NCBI GenBank assembly: GCA_945485605.1
Contig: CALYSG010000071.1
Coordinates: 1 to 8,914 of the forward strand
Source of the DNA: an uncultured Clostridia bacterium
GTDB lineage: Bacteria; Bacillota; Clostridia; Oscillospirales; CAG-272
DNA length: 8,914 nt
Direction of reading: 5' to 3'
A program made the position numbers and the translations under genes. Shown here in pieces: positions 6,800-8,914 of the stretch (its first letter is position 1; each line of letters opens with the position of its first letter). The notes beneath the pieces were generated by a model that was given only the letters and a program-made list of their open reading frames with translations, was not told the origin of the DNA and did no database searches.

Positions 6800-6938
6800 G
6801 CGTGGAAATGCGTTGGCTTTTCTGCTGAAACAATAAATTAACATATCATACCGAATACGGACTCTTTTGACGGCAGAAAATATAACATATCAGCTGTATC
6901 ATTATATGTGAAAAAATAATTAAAAGGAGATAAAAGTT
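6800..6938. other. AT-rich divergent intergenic region before the phasin-like gene
   Basis: This spacer separates the leftward regulator promoter from the rightward phasin-like gene. A TTGACG at 6867-6872 could be a -35 box, but no -10 box occurs at 16-18 bp; TATCAT at 6897 is 24 bp away and TATAAC at 6881 is too close. CATAT (6886) and ATATG (6904) flank a CAGCTG centre. The rightward promoter is probably here but I cannot place it. AAGGAG at 6924-6929 is the ribosome site of the next gene. Confidence 0.4.
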
Positions 6939-7271
6939 ATGGATACTCTTGTTGAAGGCGTTCGCAGATTTGTTCTTGCAGGTATCGGAGCCGCTGCTTT
7001 CACTTATGAAAAAGCAAGCGAGACCATCGACCAGCTCGTAAAGAAGGGTGAGCTTACCGTTGAGCAGGGAAAGGCGCTTAACGAAGAACTCAAGCACAAT
7101 ATCAAGGAAGCAATTAAGGAAAATGTGACAGTAAACGTCGTGAAAACAAATGAAAAGCCGGTCGAAGATATGACAAAGGACGAGCTTGAAGCTCTCAAGG
7201 CTCGCATTTCCGCTGCCGAAAAGGCAAACGGTGACAAGGCGGCAGCGACCGCCGAGCCCGATGCCGAATAA
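6939..7271 (+). CDS. Phasin-like small helical protein
   Basis: A 110-residue protein resembling the phasin-superfamily proteins (PhaF/COG3937-like) of Firmicutes. An amphipathic N-terminal helix with a short GIGAAAF hydrophobic patch (about 5-22, RRFVLAGIGAAAFTYEKA) is followed by a helical ELVKKGELTVEQGKALNEEL-type motif (about 29-50; here QLVKKGELTVEQGKAL), a charged segment, and a helix DELEALKARISAAEKA near the C-terminus, which could form a coiled coil. The C-terminus is an Ala/Asp/Glu-rich tail. AAGGAG lies nine bases before the ATG. True phasins coat polyhydroxyalkanoate granules, but no PHA synthesis gene is present and such proteins in anaerobic Clostridia are not known to act on granules. 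Overlap with the UbiB-type gene suggests a joint membrane-associated role. Family assignment is moderate; function is unknown. Confidence 0.75.
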   Translation: MDTLVEGVRRFVLAGIGAAAFTYEKASETIDQLVKKGELTVEQGKALNEELKHNIKEAIKENVTVNVVKTNEKPVEDMTKDELEALKARISAAEKANGDKAAATAEPDAE

Positions 7272-8877
7272 TAAGCCGAAAATGTCACCGATCGACACCA
7301 AAGCATTTGCCGAGCGTAGCGAGAACAGAGAACGGTTAGGTGAGATCATAAGCGTACTGCGCCGTCACGGCGTGGTACGCGGTCTCACTCCCGAAAAGCT
7401 GTGTTCTATTATTGAGGACCTCGGTCCGACCTTTATAAAGCTCGGGCAGATCCTCTCCATGCGTTCCGATATTCTGCCTGAAAATTACTGCGAGGCTCTT
7501 ACAAAGCTCCGCTGTAACGTAAAGCCGATGCCATATGAGGAGGTATCGGAGATACTTTATAAGGCGTACGGCAAGCCGATATCTGAGGTATTTTCGGAAT
7601 TCGACAGAAAGGCTCTCGGAAGCGCCTCTATCGCTCAGGCGCATAAAGCAGTACTTAAAACCGGTGAGAAGGTAGTCGTAAAAGTACAGAGGCGCGGTAT
7701 CCATGAGGTCATGAGCCGCGATATAATCCTTCTCAGACACGCCTGCCGCTTGCTCAAGTACACACCGATCGAGGGGCTTCTTGATTTCAACACCCTCCTT
7801 GACGAGATGTGGAACGTTACGGAGCAAGAGATGGACTTTCTTATTGAGGCTGACAATCTCGAAAAATTCCATAGGCTTAACGAAGATGTGGCATTTGCCA
7901 CCTGCCCGACGCTCTACCGGGACTATACCATGAAGAACGTACTCGTTATGGAGTATGTTGACGGGTTTGCCTCGGACGATAAGAAGGCACTTACCGATAA
8001 CGGCTACGATCTTTCTGAGATAGGAGCAAAGCTCGCCGATAACTATATCAAGCAGATAATGGATGACGGCTTCTTCCATGCCGATCCGCACCCCGGAAAC
8101 ATAAAGATACGTGGAGGCAAGATCGTATGGATAGATATGGGTATGATGGGCGTGCTGTCGCAAAACCAAAGGAAGCTTATCTCGAAGGCCATCGCAGGTA
8201 TAGCAACAAACGACATAAATTCCTGCATCGACGCGATCCTCGGGCTCGGTGTTTATAAGGATCCGCCCGATAAGCGTAAGCTGTTCCGTGATGTCGATTC
8301 TTTGCTTATAAAATACGTGTCGGCGGATCTTGGGGATATGGATCTGTCGAAGGTATTCGAGGATATCGCGGAGATCATGAAGGCTAACGGTATCGCTATG
8401 CCGAGCGAGCTTGCGATGTTGCCGAGGGGACTCGCTACGATAGAAGGGCTTATCGCCGATCTCGCTCCGAATACGAACATACTTGCAATACTGCAATCGC
8501 GCATAAAGCATACGATGCTGAAGGATTTTGACTTCAAGGCAGAGCTGATACACGATATGCGTGCGGTATATGCGAGCGCACATAAGGCATTGGAGATCCC
8601 GGCTCTTGCCGCCGACCTTCTGAGGCTCATGCTCAAGGGGGACACGAACTTTGAGATAGAGCATCATGTCGGCAAGGACACGAAAGAGCTCGTCATGAAT
8701 ATCGTGCGGAAGCTCTGTGCTGCGCTTCTTGCGGCTGCGCTTTTCGTGTGCGGCGGACTTATATATAATACTCAGCCGGCAATAGGGCCTATTTCGATAG
8801 TGAGCCTTGCCTGCCTTATCGGAGCGATACTTTTGCTTGTTGTGGCATTTTTGCCGGGAAAAAAGAAGAAAAAGTAA
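7261..8877 (+). CDS. AarF/UbiB-family atypical kinase-like protein with two C-terminal membrane helices
   Basis: A 538-residue member of the ABC1/ADCK/UbiB family. Diagnostic motifs: KLGQ (KxGQ, 60-63) within GPTFIKLGQILSMRSD, the Ala-rich nucleotide loop ALGSASIAQAH (118-128), Lys141 in VVVKVQ, the hinge VLVMEYVDG (227-235), HADPHPGN (273-280, the family catalytic loop) and IDMG (291-294) where most members have DFG. Two hydrophobic helices occupy about 486-501 and 509-531, ending in a lysine-rich tail, as in UbiB. ATG 7261 overlaps the phasin-like gene's end by 11 bp; ATG 7282 just after that stop is a close alternative, and neither has a good ribosome site, so coupling is likely. A TTG at 7186 is less plausible because the added residues are low-complexity shadow of the other gene. 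UbiB acts in ubiquinone biosynthesis, which anaerobic Clostridia lack, so the role is probably in lipid or isoprenoid homeostasis; this is inference. Confidence 0.9.
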   Translation: MPNNKPKMSPIDTKAFAERSENRERLGEIISVLRRHGVVRGLTPEKLCSIIEDLGPTFIKLGQILSMRSDILPENYCEALTKLRCNVKPMPYEEVSEILYKAYGKPISEVFSEFDRKALGSASIAQAHKAVLKTGEKVVVKVQRRGIHEVMSRDIILLRHACRLLKYTPIEGLLDFNTLLDEMWNVTEQEMDFLIEADNLEKFHRLNEDVAFATCPTLYRDYTMKNVLVMEYVDGFASDDKKALTDNGYDLSEIGAKLADNYIKQIMDDGFFHADPHPGNIKIRGGKIVWIDMGMMGVLSQNQRKLISKAIAGIATNDINSCIDAILGLGVYKDPPDKRKLFRDVDSLLIKYVSADLGDMDLSKVFEDIAEIMKANGIAMPSELAMLPRGLATIEGLIADLAPNTNILAILQSRIKHTMLKDFDFKAELIHDMRAVYASAHKALEIPALAADLLRLMLKGDTNFEIEHHVGKDTKELVMNIVRKLCAALLAAALFVCGGLIYNTQPAIGPISIVSLACLIGAILLLVVAFLPGKKKKK

Positions 8878-8914
8878 CACGTAAAAGAAATTTCGGAAAA
8901 CCTCATACAATATA

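Noticed and set aside
6735..6833. 33-residue N-terminal extension of the AraC-type regulator
   Set aside because: The TTGACA-17-TATCAT promoter lies within it and a ribosome site lies directly before the ATG at 6734.
7186..7260. TTG-initiated extension of the UbiB-type protein
   Set aside because: The added residues are a Pro/Arg-rich out-of-frame reading of the phasin-like gene and are not part of the family.
6846..7349. 167-residue hydrophobic minus-strand frame
   Set aside because: Antisense to the phasin-like gene; its hydrophobicity follows from reversed Glu/Lys codons. The plus-strand gene has a good ribosome site and family resemblance.
7336..8910. 524-residue open frame on the minus strand opposite the UbiB-type gene
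   Set aside because: It is antisense to a gene with all UbiB family motifs, has no recognisable domain, is rich in Arg/His/Cys/Tyr as shadow frames are, and arises because codons TTA, CTA and TCA are scarce in the sense strand.
1..8914. tRNA, rRNA, CRISPR array, toxin-antitoxin pair, phage or defence system
   Set aside because: No cloverleaf, spaced repeats or family motifs were seen; the accessory part of the window is limited to the IS and the regulator-operon cassette.

Overview
The window looks like a chromosomal segment of an uncultured, probably gut- or rumen-associated Clostridia (Firmicutes, Oscillospirales-like). Support comes from two lipoboxed lipoproteins with Firmicutes-style signal peptides, strong AGGAGG-type ribosome binding sites, TTGACA/TATCAT promoter architecture, a family 1 solute-binding protein with a threonine/aspartate-rich tether typical of gut Clostridia, and a phasin-like/UbiB-like gene pair. 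The taxonomic call is inference from protein style; no marker gene is present.

Layout. (1) Bases 1-713 are the right end of an IS3-family insertion sequence: the 3' part of the DDE transposase (orfB), open at the left window edge, and the right terminal inverted repeat. It is visibly more AT-rich than the DNA beside it. (2) Bases 739-6734 hold four genes, all on the minus strand, in transcription order: AraC-type regulator (5850-6734), FAD-dependent oxidoreductase (4362-5663), solute-binding lipoprotein (2856-4340), and a 706-residue lipoprotein with a C-terminal metallo-beta-lactamase-fold hydrolase (739-2859). The last three are 21 bp apart or overlapping and form a likely operon behind a promoter at about 5794. 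(3) Bases 6939-8877, on the plus strand, hold a phasin-like small protein overlapping an AarF/UbiB-type atypical kinase with two C-terminal membrane helices.

How they may work together. The AraC protein has its own near-consensus promoter. The oxidoreductase promoter has a perfect -10 box but no recognisable -35 box, with a 12-bp palindrome in its place, which fits activator-dependent control by the AraC protein. The operon would display two lipoproteins on the cell surface, one binding a solute and one hydrolysing something, with a cytoplasmic flavoprotein acting on the imported product. No transporter permease or glycosidase lies in the window, so the substrate cannot be named. The phasin-like/UbiB pair is a separate unit.

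The most notable points are the unusual metallo-hydrolase lipoprotein translationally coupled to a solute-binding protein, the permease-less cassette, and signs that the IS landed in the loop of the operon's bidirectional terminator. No tRNA, rRNA, CRISPR array or recognisable riboswitch was seen. All gene-free stretches are shorter than 300 bases.
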